Assembly (NCBI RefSeq): GCF_037325665.1
Contig: NC_090253.1
Coordinates: forward strand, 44,833,058 to 44,897,057
Direction of reading: 5' to 3'
Length of the DNA stretch: 64,000 nt
Source of the DNA: Littorina saxatilis
Lineage: Eukaryota; Mollusca; Gastropoda; Littorinimorpha; Littorinidae
In this document: positions 30,493 to 41,744 of the stretch, in pieces
How the letters are laid out: each line of letters begins with the position of its first letter
Numbering within the stretch: position 1 is the first letter of the stretch
Position numbers and translations under genes: made by a program
Notes under the pieces: model-generated
The model's database searches: none
Seen by the model: the letters and a program-made list of their open reading frames with translations, nothing else
Told to the model about the DNA's origin: nothing

Positions 30493-32261
30493 CTGTCTAT
30501 GCTGTTGGCGCTGATGGCGGCGTAGATTGACGCCTGGCCCACGACGATGAGCATGAAGAGAATAAAGTTGAAGACGATGATGACACTGAAGGCGTACTGC
30601 TGGCCGGGGAAGTCTCCGCGAGTGACGGGCAGCGGTATACAGATCCCCGTGCGGCTGTAGAATGACCAGTGTGACGTCACAGGCAGCAGGGGCACGGCGG
30701 CCATCACCATGGCAACCAGCCAAACGCCCGTGCACGTGAGGTGGGCAGAGCGAGTGTTGAAGCGCAGCGAGCTTAGCGGGAAGCGCAGCACCAGGAAGCG
30801 GTCCAGCGTGATCAGGCAGATGATGAGGGCCGACACCTCGCTGGACACCAGCGACAGGTACCCCGCCACGCCACACACGGCGCTTTGCCTCCACCCCACG
30901 TCATCCCACAGGTAGCTACCCCGGTACAGGCGGTCAGCCACCCCGATCACGGCCAAGTACACCCCCATCAGAAAGTCGGAAAGGGACAGGTGGGTGACGA
31001 AGACGCTGAAGCCCGACTTGCTGCTCTTGAGGTAGAGCGTTCTGACCACGAAGCAGCCCACGTTGCCCAGCAGGGCCAGGGCGGCGAAGATGGACAAGAA
31101 GACTCGGTACAGGTCAGAGCGGAGCAAAGACTCACACGACGACAATTCGTCAAAAGGAGCCCTGCAGTTGGCCAGGTTGAAGCCAGGGGGCAAGGTGGCC
31201 TGACAGCACAGCTTGTAGTTGTCAGCGGCCACAGACTGCAGCCGGTCCAGGCCGGAAAGTAGGTCACGCGGAAAGTGGGTCATGGGGCAACCTTCAGTGT
31301 CCAGGACGTGGAGAGCGGGAAGTGAGAGCAGGCCTTGTCCGGTGATGCGATCCACTCCGCAGTGAGAGAGATTCAGGGTGTGCAGGCCTGGGAAGATAGC
31401 AAACCTCTCCGTGTCCAGTGTGGGCATGTGCACGCCAGATACGTCCAACGTTATCACAGCAGGGAAAGACAGATTTTGAGAATGTGAGTCAAACAAAGAC
31501 TGGAGCGGGTTTCCAGACAAGAACAGGTGTTGAAGATTGGGCAGTCCGCGAAGATGACCCGCGCTGACGTCATGCAGGCGGTTGTGGCTGAGGTCAAGGC
31601 TGCGGAGGTTAGGGAAGGTCAGGTTGTCGACACTCCCAAGGCCGCACCCTGACACGCTCAGGTGGATCAGGAGCGTGTGCTCAATCACCCGTGACGGCGT
31701 CAGAGCGCTGCCGCTGGCGTCGAGGTATCTGATGTCTAGGTGAAGCATGTCTGCCGGGAAGGGCGTGTGACAGGCGACACTCAGTCCGTGGCACGTGCAC
31801 CCTGGTGGGCAGGCGTTAGCACAGAACAGCTCGTCGTCGTCCTGCGGACACTGGTACACGCCGTCGCACACGTGTGTTGGGTGCAAGCAGACACTGGAGC
31901 CGCGGCAACGATACAGACCACGACACGACACTCTCCCACACCCCGCCTCGTCCTCTCTACCGGGGCAGTCGTTCACGCCGTTACAGAGGAGGAAGAGGGG
32001 CAGGCAGTAGCCGTCGTCCGCACACTGGAAGTGTGTTTCTGGACACGGCGAGGAGGAGCTGTTCGCGTCCAAGGACTGAGACAATGGAGTGATGAGGAAG
32101 GGGAACAGGTCCCCCCTTGTGGAGGAGAGAGGGATGAAGTTGACCAGTGCGGGGGAAGGGGGAGTGCGGATGTTCTGCCCATCTTTGAAGGAACACTGCT
32201 CTTCGTCTGACCCATCGTGACAGTCCTGCTGGCCGTCACACAGCGCTGACAGAGGCACACA
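30493..32261 (-). CDS. GRL101-like receptor, main exon (LDLa, LRR, TM1-TM5)
   Basis: This single large exon of about 590 codons codes the end of one LDL-receptor class A module (CVPLSALCDGQQDCHDGSDE) and two complete ones (CPETHFQC..., CRGLYRC...). These are followed by a leucine-rich-repeat cap (CPPGCTCHGLSVACH), about five leucine-rich repeats and a cysteine-rich hinge. Five helices then follow: LYRVFLSIFAALALLGN, LSLSDFLMGVYLAV, a DRY-like TLDRF after helix 3, helix 4 and helix 5. This is the layout of relaxin-receptor-like LGRs and of snail GRL101. The acceptor is TCGCAG; at least one exon with the start and more LDLa modules must lie upstream. The ligand is unknown and is inferred to be a peptide hormone. 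Confidence 0.9.
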
Positions 32262-32388
32262 CTGCGACACACATAACACATCATGTACCGATTGGACTTT
32301 GTATTTCTCTTCTTTGGACCATGTGAGGTTAGAAGCCGACTAAACCTCATATCTAGCAGAAAATGTGCCAAGACTTAGGAACAGAGTG

Positions 32389-32768
32389 TGACGGGCGGAG
32401 TGGCGGGGTGGTAAGACGTCGGCCTCTTGATCGCAAGGTCGTGAGTTCGAATCCCGGCCGCGGCCGCCTGGTGGGTTAAGGGTGGAGATTTTTCCGATCT
32501 CCCAGAACAACTTATGTGCAGACCTGCTAGTGCCTTCTCCCCCTTCGTGTGTACACGCAAGCACAAGACCAAGTGCGCACGGAAAAGATCATGTAATCCA
32601 TGTCCGCGTTCGGTGGGCTGTAGAAACACTAAAATACCCATAATGCTTCCCCCAAAATCGGCGTATGCTGCCTGAATGGCGGGGAAAAAACGGCCATACA
32701 CGTAAAAACCCACTCATGCAAAAACATTAGTGACCGCGGGAGTTTCAGCCCGTGGACGAAGAAGAAGA
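32389..32768 (+). mobile_element. tRNA-derived SINE
   Basis: The head has TGGTAAGACGTCGGCC and GTCGTGAGTTCGAATCCC, the body CAAGCACAAGACCAAGTGCG, and the tail GAAGAAGAAG. The 12-bp target copies AGGAACAGAGTG flank it at 32377-32388 and 32769-32780. It probably lies in an upstream intron of the receptor gene. Confidence 0.92.
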
Positions 32769-32934
32769 AGGAACAGAGTGCGTGTTTATGTGCGTTCAAT
32801 CGTTAACAGTCATGTGCTGGTGTTGAAGCCAGTCACGTTACCTAAAGGATCCCCTATTTGTTGGAATTACGCCTCTTCCTTATGTGCAAACAGAGTAGAA
32901 TATCTCAGAGCTATATGTTGTCTGTCCGCCTCCC

Positions 32935-32938
32935 TCTT

Positions 32939-32973
<35 letters not shown>

Positions 32974-32999
32974 TTCTGTCTGCCTCTCTCTCTCTCTCC

Positions 33000-33031
<32 letters not shown>

Positions 33032-33082
33032 ATCTTCCTCCCTCTCTCTCTCTCTCTCTCTCTATCTTCCTCCCTCTCTCTC

Positions 33083-33125
<43 letters not shown>
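32935..33125. repeat. (TCTG)n and (CT)n tract
   Basis: Low-complexity pyrimidine-rich sequence. A short GTAT run follows at about 33240-33262, and (GT)n fills 33499-33562. Confidence 0.9.
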
Positions 33126-33129
<4 letters not shown>

Positions 33130-33495
33130 CCCCCTCTCTTTTTGCTAACGATTCTCCTCTTCATGCAAGTGGAAAGTTTTTTTGGCTCACGTAAGTGTAG
33201 CCTATGCGATGATAAACTTTGTCTGTCTGTGCGTGCGTGCGTATGTATGTATGTATGTATGTGTGTATGTCTGTGGTAGAAACTTTAACATTTCCGAGTC
33301 TATGGATTACGTCAGTCTCGGTCAAAAGTGTTCGACGTGTGTGATAGAAACTATTTGAAGACGTCACATTATGACGTAAGAGGGTTAGACGTCACGCAAA
33401 GGAATTACTGAAAGTCTCGGTCATTGTTATTGTGAGCGGGCCGAGACTTCTTGGCAGATCCAGGGTCTCGCTTTCTTGCATAGTTTCACCTATGC

Positions 33496-33570
<75 letters not shown>

Positions 33571-33638
33571 CGGAGTGATTGAGTTTGTGTTACTGTTTGT
33601 CGATTTCTTACGTGAGCCTTGAAGGCTTCGCCTCTTGT

Positions 33639-34022
33639 TCAGTAATAGAGTCCTCCCTTCAAACAGCTTTAAACGATGTAAATAACTGGTGTAGTGCTAA
33701 TGCTATGCGTGTCCATCCAATGAAAACTAAAAGTATGGTAATTGCAACCAGACAAAAACACCAGATTTCTCTACTCAAACTAAATCTTACTATTGGTACG
33801 CAATCAATTGAACAAGTTCAACAGCATCGCGTTTTAGGGGCAATTATTGATGGTGAATTCAAGTGGCAGGCACAATTACAGCATATTTGCAAGAAAGTAG
33901 CCAAGAACGTTTTCCTCCTATGCAAGTTAAAGCAATTTACGGACAGAAGAACTCTAGAAATGTTCCACCATGCTCATGTAATGCCTCACATTAATTATGT
34001 TTCGACGCTCTGGGATGCAGAC
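33639..34022 (+). mobile_element. LINE RT fragment (thumb region)
   Basis: About 127 codons are open. They read SVIESSLQTALNDVNNWCSA, then MKTKSMVIATRQKHQ, RVLGAIIDGEFKW and MPHINYVSTLWD, typical of the region after the catalytic box of a non-LTR RT. Both ends are truncated. After 34022 the frame continues but no longer resembles a LINE. The bases from 34023 to 34245 hold nothing recognised. Confidence 0.75.
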
Positions 34023-34245
34023 CTGTTTACCCTCCCGGATTGTCCGGAATCATTACGCATTTGGGGTCCTAATTCCGGTATTACGGAAAGCTATCGAAAA
34101 TTCCTGAAATTCCGGTCGCGAGAACCTTTTTCCGTGCGCGAAAATTCAAAGTCAAAGTATGGTATTCACCAGGACTGTGATTTCCCTTTTACCTCAAGGC
34201 AGACCGGAACAGGCTTGTCTGCGCATGTGCTCACCAAGGTGTTTG

Positions 34246-34325
34246 TCGGTCAACGCGGGGTTGGTTGAAAGTGACGGTCGGCGACGGTCGGCAACGGTCG
34301 GCGACGGTCGGCGACGGTCGGCAAC
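34246..34325 (+). repeat. 10-bp satellite, left inverted arm
   Basis: About six copies of a CGGTCGGCRA unit follow GGTTGGTTGAAAGTGA. The same block appears as its reverse complement at 36105-36195. The pair encloses 1.8 kb of short tandem duplications and abuts the hAT exon on the right. Confidence 0.75.
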
Positions 34326-34331
34326 TACAAA

Positions 34332-34620
34332 CTTAGGAGAGGGTGTCAAATGGGGAAAACATCACCGAGAAGAGAGAGGGAGAGAGAGAGAGGCTTAGGA
34401 GAAGGTGTCAGGTGAGGGAGAAGAAAGAGAGAGATCCAGGGGGCTTAGGAGAGGGGGTCAAATGGGGAAAACAACACCGAGAAGAGAGAGGGAGAGAGAG
34501 AGAGGCTTAGGAGAAGGTGTCAGGAAAGGGAGAAGAAAGAGAGAGATTCAGGGGGCTTAGGAGAGGGGGTCAAATGGGGAAAACAACAGAGAGAGAGAGA
34601 GAGAGGGAGAGAGAGAGAGA
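34332..34620. repeat. 112-bp tandem repeat
   Basis: Two full copies and one partial copy of a purine-rich unit start CTTAGGAGAGGG (34332, 34443, 34556) and contain GTCAAATGGGGAAAAC. Confidence 0.8.
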
Positions 34621-35171
34621 CTGAGAGAGTGTTTACAAACACATACTGTGGGATTCAATGTAACACGCAAAATCTTTATTCGCTAAACAAAATCTAAGTT
34701 CAACGTTTGTTAATTCATCAATCGTACCGAGATCTTAACAATAAGCTACCGGTATGGGAAAAAACATTCCTGTCATTTTAGGTCAACTAATCTTAATTAT
34801 CTAAGGCTAAATAGGGCTTGGCCAGATGTAAGCCTAAGTATCTAGTTTAATTTTATGGTCATTCTGTGAAATGGGGCCGAGGATGATCGCCGGTGACTCG
34901 TTGCTTCTTCGACGAAGGAGTTATGTGTGTGATAGGGTGGAGTGGAAGGGGGGGATAGGCCAGGAAGCATAAATGAGACGCCAAGACAGAGGTTGCGATA
35001 ACGTGACTTTTACTTAACGTACACCAGAAGCAAACACCAGAAAGCAGTGTAGATTCTCCTCAGTGAGCACACTTGAAACAGTAAACACAAGAGCACAGGT
35101 ATCGGGATTTAACACCACACGTCGACCGATTACAACTTCGCGACAAATTTGGGCAGAGGTTCTACACTTTC
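34621..35171. other. no gene seen
   Basis: This is mixed-composition sequence with a G run near 34950. I see no open frame or repeat that I can name. Confidence 0.4.
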
Positions 35172-35473
35172 ACGACAACAACATATGAGCAGCACACAGC
35201 TCACTCGATGATCGGTCTCACTAAACGCGTCTGCTGATCTAGCCTAATGCTCTCCCTTTTAAAGGCTGGTCAACTCCGATTCCCAATAGCCAATAGGAAA
35301 GATACCCGGTGTCAGACAGCGGACGACAACAACATATGAGCAGCACACAGCTCACTCGATGATCGGTCTCACTAAACGCGTCTGCTGATCTAGCCTAATG
35401 CTCTCCCTTTTAAAGGCTGGTCAACTCCGATTCCCAATAGCCAATAGGAAAGATACCCGGTGTCAGACAGCGG
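35172..35473 (-). repeat. 151-bp tandem duplication with promoter-like motifs
   Basis: Two adjacent copies, 35172-35322 and 35323-35473, look identical by eye. On the minus strand each carries two ATTGG (inverted CCAAT) motifs, CCTATTGGCTATTGG, followed about 30 bases later by CCTTTAAAAGGG, which resembles a TATA-type core promoter. No coding sequence was recognised next to it on that strand. Confidence 0.7.
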
Positions 35474-35504
35474 GGGGCGTTCTACTGGCTAGATAGAGAG
35501 AGAG

Positions 35505-35511
<7 letters not shown>

Positions 35512-35574
<63 letters not shown>

Positions 35575-35593
35575 CGAGAGAGAGAGCGAGAGC

Positions 35594-35624
<31 letters not shown>

Positions 35625-35628
35625 CGAG

Positions 35629-35692
<64 letters not shown>
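35512..35692. repeat. (GA)n microsatellite with GAGAGC variants
   Basis: About 180 bp of GA dinucleotide with regular GC interruptions in the middle. Confidence 0.95.
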
Positions 35693-35698
<6 letters not shown>

Positions 35699-35836
35699 CT
35701 GACTTCACATTCGATACTAATCCGATTTTCAGTGTCGTCGCAGCAGATGCCACATGGCCACGTCTGTTTCCTTCGAGGCATTATCATGGAGTGTTACAGA
35801 ATGTAGCCAAGTAAAGACCAATGCCGGGTATGTCAT

Positions 35837-36115
35837 TAACTCGGGTATACAATAGAGTGAACTGTTTTATTGACTCATACTGTTTTATTATTCGCTTGTG
35901 AACAGACGCTCACTCAAAAGAAAAAAAAAATTAAAGAGAGAGGGTTTGTTTCGGTGCAACACTTGTTTTTTGTCGTCGTAACTCGGGTATACAATAGAGT
36001 GAACTTTTTGAGTGAACTGATTTATTATTCACGTGTGAACAGACGCTCGCTCAAAATAAAAAAAATCAAAGAGGGAGAGAGGGTTTGTTTTGGTGCAACA
36101 CTTGTTTTTTGTCAC
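35837..36115. repeat. 142-bp tandem duplication
   Basis: Two diverged copies start TAACTCGGGTATACAATAGA at 35837 and 35979, and both end GCAACACTTGTTTTTTGTC. The second leads into the inverted 10-bp satellite. Confidence 0.85.
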
Positions 36116-36195
36116 CGACCGTTGCCGACCGTCACCGACCGTTGCCGACCGTCCGACCGTTGCCGACCGTCACTTTCAACCAACCGGTCAACGCG
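36105..36195 (-). repeat. 10-bp satellite, right inverted arm
   Basis: Alternating ACCGTTGCCG and ACCGTCACCG units end in CACTTTCAACCAACCGG. They are complementary to 34246-34325. The block stops 15 bases before the Met of the hAT exon, so it could be a 5' leader or an element end. Confidence 0.75.
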
Positions 36196-36210
36196 CGGTT
36201 TTTGGTCGAC

Positions 36211-36642
36211 ATGGGTCCGCCGAAGCGTAAGGCCGATCGCGCTGTGGACAAAACACCAACCAAAAAGGCTAAAGTTGTTCAGAGATACATACCAAACTAT
36301 CAAGCCAGGTGGCCGTGTCTAGTGAAAAGCAAAAAGAGTGAATCGCATGTTTTTTGCACTGTGTGTGGGTCGGACTTCTCGTGTTCGAGTGGTGGCGCAC
36401 ACGACTGTAAGCGGCACATCGAGAGTACTCGACACAAGCAAAATGCATCGTTGAAGGAGAAAATACCATCAGTGAGCAGCTACATCAAAGAAAAAACGCA
36501 GAGAAGAGCGAAGAAAGGAAAACAACAAGAGCAGAAGCCTACTTGTGTGATTTTCTCATCGAGCACAACCTGCCTTTTTCATCCGCTGATACGCTAACTC
36601 GCATGGTCAGATACATGTTCCCTGATTCCAAGATTGCGGCAG
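36211..36642 (+). pseudogene. hAT transposase first exon (ZNF862-like)
   Basis: The frame starts MGPPKRKADRAVDKTPTKKA and continues YIPNYQARWPCLVKSKKSES and HVFCTVCGSDFSCSSGGAHD with CKRHIESTRH, a zinc-finger N-terminus typical of ZNF862/KIAA1586-like hAT proteins. A one-base shift near 36535 separates this from AEAYLCDFLIEHNLPFSSAD then TLTRMVRYMFPDSKIAAG. A strong donor CAG/GTGAGT ends it at 36642. No downstream transposase exon was found before 38.1 kb. It is a broken or partial DNA transposon, or a captured exon. Confidence 0.7.
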
Positions 36643-37151
36643 GTGAGTTACCGTTACGGTTAAGTCTATGTTAGTAATAGTAGTAGTAGGGACTGGGTTA
36701 TGATCCATAAGCCTCGCGGCTTTGTTGTTTTTGAATTTATTTTTTATTTTTTTAACTTAGTGTTTCTAATGAGTAATCAGTAATGAATAATTAATGAATC
36801 ATTGAATGTTTAATATATAAGATATGATTCATTGTTAAAATTGTTTGTATGTACCCCTCTGTATTAATAATAAATATGGTGTCATATGGTAATGGCCTGG
36901 TGGTGTGAGTTAACTGGAAAATTCATGAAACAGCAGTATAAATTATAATTGAAATTCCATGACACTTGACTGTATGACAGTGAGACTGACTGAGTACGTG
37001 TATGAGCCTTAAGGATGAGTGTCTTGATTCAGTTGTGTTACTGTTATCAGTTGAATGGTGTGCAGTGTTGGGAACAGAGTGAAAACCAAAACACATTGTC
37101 AGTTTGATTAAAATTCCAGGACTTTTGATTTTATCCAACATTTGATTTCCA

Positions 37152-37187
<36 letters not shown>

Positions 37188-38158
37188 CCTAAAGCCTCCT
37201 TAGGTCGACCAATTGTCGCCCTAAGGCCCCCATTTTACAACACTTTCGATTTAGGTCGACCGAAAATCGGTCGACCTAAGGTTTGGCCCCTTTTCTGCAA
37301 TCCCATTGGACTGACAGCATCGACCCTATGCGCTATGAGAAGACAGTGCCCAAAGTGTCTTGTCTGTAAATGGCATCAATTTGGGATTTACCGTTTAGGA
37401 AAAAAATCAAAAAGTAATTTTGAGACTTATGTTGACCTTTGGAAAATGGGGTCTTTAGGGCAACTATGATAAATTGTCAAATATATTTTTATCTGAGAGT
37501 GTTCCTTGTAAAAAAAATGAGATTTGTGGGAATTTTGTTTTACTCGAAATAATGAAATACGTATCCCATTCGTGCTTCTTCTCGTTTTGCGAAACTTGTC
37601 TTTTGTGAAAAGATACACAATTCACACTATGAGCCATCACGGATCCATTGATCTTCAAATGGTTCGACCACAGTCAGACGAAATTTGACCTGCCGCCCTC
37701 ATCGGAGATGTGAAAGGACGCCATTTTTTCTGATGTGCTCTGCTGGTAAACAACTTTTGATGACTTTATTTGATTGTTTTGCAATGTAAAATATATACGT
37801 AAGTAATTTGAAATACAATGCTGATCATAAGCCTGATTTTTACTTTCCACATCGGTCTCTCCACAACTCAGTCGAGTCAGTGCTGAGTGCTCTGATTCTG
37901 AACATTGTCGAAGCGACGAAGGTGAACTTTCTGCGCATCGATTTCTTTCGATGTAAGCTTAATTGTAAGCGTTTAGTCTACCAACCCGAAGAACACATTT
38001 GCAAATTCGAGTAAAATATGTCGTGTGAAAACGTTCAGAGTGCTGTGTTTCATTTGGGTCTATAGAGTATAGTTTCTCACTCTCAGGTCACAGTGCAGCG
38101 AGTGCTGCTGCATGCTGACAGGGACGCTGACTTGTCAGTGACACTGACTGTCACTATA
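36643..38158. other. AT-rich stretch with a GTCGACC-type repeat
   Basis: A (TA)n run lies at about 37153-37183. Bases 37190-37300 are rich in AGGTCGACC and GTCGCCCTAAGG, the same vocabulary as the repeats at 53-55 kb, in inverted arrangement. No coding exon was recognised. Confidence 0.5.
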
Positions 38159-38830
38159 ATGTCAGTGTTACAGAAGTTCAGCCACTGGTCATGGAAAATT
38201 AAAGTGTATTTATTGGTAAGGGAATTTGATAAACTTTTATGGGTTGATCTATGAACATTCCAGATGAAAGTCTTTAAACCGAGTCAAAATTGATGTGAAC
38301 AAAAACATTCATTACTACAAAATTCTTCAAGTTCAACCGAATAAAACAAAAACCAGCACCCCTTTGTCACATTTGTGTTGGGAACACACTGACCACTAGC
38401 AATATCTGCAACTTGATAAGATGGTCACATGGGGGGGGGGGGGGGGGGGGTGGACATGCACATTGAGGCAACACAAAATCAGGGTTCCACACAGGCTCTG
38501 AGGTCAAGGGTATTCATACCCTTTCACCATAAAAGTAAAGGGTTTTCATACCCTTTCCTGATTGATCAAAGGGTATGGCATGTTGTCGGCGACTCTGTGT
38601 ATTGCTTTGCTGTTTTACCAGGTTCTTGGCCATATATATATGTGCACATCCTAGATACTGGGTCACAACTATGGGACATGGACACCAGGAAAAAAAGTAG
38701 GACTGAATTGAGTGAAATACTCTTTTTTAAGTGCAAAAGACATGCCTGTATCTTTTTCTGTCAAAGAGAGGACCTTTCATATCGGGGTTTCTTTAGAAAT
38801 GACAATTAGACACATGCAGTACGCTCTATG

Positions 38831-39650
38831 TCGTGGGTTACATGGTTTCCACTTTAGGCTTCAATATCCCACAGGAAAGAACTTTAGCTCAGTTATTGCA
38901 TGTGGCATGTGGACAACATTGATAAATAAATATGCAAACATGAAAGTTTGAAATTACAAGTTTCCATAAGTTAACTAGATCGAAGTAGAAAGTGGAAACC
39001 GTAACCCACGCAATTTCCAGGTGCAAAAGTTTTTCTTGTAGGTCAAATGTAGCAACTAGCCTTTTGGGCACCCTTTTGGGTTTTAATACATGATAGAAAG
39101 ATTTAAGTGAGCAAAAAGTTTTCGATCTGTGCTCACTGGGTTTATGTGTATAGAGATAATACTGTCGTGAGTTACATGGAAACCATAGTTTGTAATGTCT
39201 TTTATTTCCAAAGAAAAGAACTAAAACTTGATTATTGCAATTTGCATGTGGACAACATTGATAAATAAATATGCAAACATGAAAGTTTGAAATTACAAGT
39301 TTCCATAAGTTAACTAGATCGAAGTAGAAAGTGGAAACCGTAACCCACGCAATGTCCAGGCGCAAAAGTTTTTTTTGTAGGTCAAATGTAGCAACTAGCG
39401 TTTTGGGCACCCTTTTGGGTTTTAATACATGATAGAAAGATTTAAGTGAGCAAAAAGTTTTCGATCTGTGCTCACTGGGTTTATGTGTATAGAGATAATA
39501 CTGTCGTGAGTTTCATGGAAACCATAGTTCGTAATGTCTTTTATTTCCAAAGAAAAGAACTAAAACTTGATTATTGCATGTGGACTACATAGATAAATAA
39601 CTATGCATACATGAAAGTTTGAAATTTTCAAGTTTCCATAAGCGACAATC
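38831..39650. repeat. 336-bp tandem repeat
   Basis: Three copies, the last partial, start TCGTGGGTTACATGG or TCGTGAGTTACATGG at 38831, 39165 and 39503. Each unit also contains GGAAACCGTAACCCACGC, the same motif in inverse orientation. A minus-strand frame stays open across two copies, but I see no protein family in it. Confidence 0.85.
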
Positions 39651-39710
39651 CTAAATGAGAGAATTAATCGATTGTCGATCGTGCGTTGCAGAAGAATCGA
39701 AAATTTCATA

Positions 39711-40106
39711 ATGGCGCCGATCATGAGAACACATGTGCTGCTCAAACTTTGCACCAGATCAAGCTTTAATCAGCAAAATATCGCAAAATTCGTCGATGAA
39801 TATATGCTACAATTGTCAAAAAAGATTTTACAGGTCTCAAACAGTGAAGATACAGCGTGGTCTGTCGTGAGTTACGTCTCAAAAACCGGAAACGAATACG
39901 ATTGGGTGGATAAATTCTCATTGTCTATTCACATGACCGGGTCAAACGTCATGAATGGAACTTTCGACGGTGTTCCCGCGATCTCACAACGCGTGTGTGA
40001 TAGGCAATGCGGGATTTGTCGTCTGCTGTGGCCATGCTTTCGTGGGTTACAGATGGAAACGAAACAAGGGTGGGGTACATTCAAGCGCGATTATAAGCTG
40101 AAATAA
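39711..40106 (+). CDS. hypothetical 131-residue protein
   Basis: An ATG frame reads MAPIMRTHVLLKLCTRSSFN and continues to RVCDRQCGICRLLWPCFRGL, ending GTFKRDYKLK. It has five cysteines near the end (CDRQCGICRLLWPC) and no family that I recognise. AATAAA motifs follow at about 40158. It lies inside the 4.65-kb element, between copies of the CGTGGGTTAC motif, and two of these motifs are within the frame. It could be an element-encoded protein or chance. Confidence 0.35.
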   Translation: MAPIMRTHVLLKLCTRSSFNQQNIAKFVDEYMLQLSKKILQVSNSEDTAWSVVSYVSKTGNEYDWVDKFSLSIHMTGSNVMNGTFDGVPAISQRVCDRQCGICRLLWPCFRGLQMETKQGWGTFKRDYKLK

Positions 40107-40648
40107 ATTTGTTTCCTACCGTAGTGCTGTGTTTTGAAAACCTAAATGTTGTTGAAATAAATAAATAATGACTTTGAATAACTTTGAGGTTTCCTTTGTT
40201 CAGCAGATCGCATTTTTTGATGAAGTTGAAACCGGAAACGACGGTAACCCACGATTACGTGTTTTCTTTGCCGATCAAACTCCCAGAAGAAGAAAAATAG
40301 ATGTAATTCTTGAGTGTGTATGTCGAGAATAATCCTTCAGCTGACCCATAAACATCACAATAAAATTCACAGAGCTTTATTCTCCATTATGTACAGCTGC
40401 AACACAGACTGGTGTATTTTTGTCCCAGTTTTAGGTGCTGTTTTGGGGGCATTTTGGCTAAAAATTAAATCGTTTAAAACCCACAGCAATGTTTGGAAAC
40501 CCAAACTTGGTTGTTACAGTAAGTCAAATCCACCCCCTTTGACATCAAAGCATCCCCTTTGTCATCCATTGCTCAGAGATATTGTGACAGTCATTCAAAG
40601 TTGACAACCCATAGTATTTCCCAGTATCTAGGACGTGCACATATACTA

Positions 40649-41744
40649 GATGAATACCCGCTTCGCCGGGTACGGCTTCGCCGGGAAGAAGTACTTAGAG
40701 CCGTACGCCGGCTTCGCCGGGTCCGAACTATGGACCCGCCAAGCTTAGGTCCCTCCCAGATTCGTGGAATGGGAACAGCACGAAAATGATTCAGTGGCCA
40801 TAATGCCATTCCTGACCATATCGAGTCCCATCCTTGTCGACGAATGTAACCGTGTTAATCACCTTTGGAGGCGAACTCCACTCAAACAGGACTGAGCAAG
40901 TTATGGCTTCTCAAAGGAAGGCCAGTACATAAATTTACACAAAAGCCGCCAGACCACATCACAAACAGAACTGAAGAATGCACAGGTGTTGCTTACATAG
41001 AGACACACACACTTACACACACACACACACAAACACAGAGAAGCCGTATCTATAGAGAGATAGATGACAGTGTATTTTTCGCGTGGCTATAAATTGATTC
41101 GACCTTTGCACTTTTACAGTGAGGATAATTTACGGGTCCAATTTACGTTCTGTACACTGCGTTGACCTTCTAAAAATAGGTAACAGTAACAGAACGCCGG
41201 GAATATCCGAAGACGCTCAGCGCAGTGGACAGCGCAGTGTAGTAACTTACAACTGAACGGGAAAGCCACACGAAGGAAGGGAGATAAACGCCAAACACTG
41301 GAGAAGATAAGGAAGAGTTACTTATAATGGTGAAATGAACCCAAAAACGAAAATGAGTTCAGCGCTGCGCGCTGAGAGCACGTGTTGAAATATCTCATCG
41401 ATGATATTGTGTCCGGGGTGTAGCTGAATACGGTGTCCAAATTTGAAAAAGATCCACCGAGAACTTTGGCGTTGTGATGTGGTGTAGCGGCTATGGTGTG
41501 TCGGTATGGGGGCCCGGGTAAGCTGAGGTGGAACCAAAATAGCTGAGGTGGAACCAAAATCGGTTCCGCGCTGCGCGCTGAGAGCACGTGTTGAAATATC
41601 TCATCGACCAGGTTGTGTCCAGGGTGTACCTGAATATGATCACCAAATTTGAAACAGATCCATCGAGAACCTTGGCCGCGCATCGCGCACAGACACACAG
41701 ACAGACAGACAGACAGACACTAGTCGTATATATATATAGATATG
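40649..41744 (+). mobile_element. dispersed repeat R2, copy 2
   Basis: This copy is collinear with 12152-13269. It starts ACTAGATGAATACCCGC with CTTCGCCGGG repeats and ends GTCGTATATATATATAGAT. The internal microsatellites differ in length and each copy has small unique insertions. It is nested in the 4.65-kb element. Confidence 0.85.

Noticed and set aside
32340-32713. Minus-strand frames over the SINE at 32.4-32.8 kb
   Set aside because: They cover a SINE with clear target duplications and show no protein likeness.
38889-39410. 173-codon minus-strand frame with an internal repeat
   Set aside because: The repetition is that of the 336-bp DNA tandem repeat; the third copy does not keep the frame and no protein family is visible.
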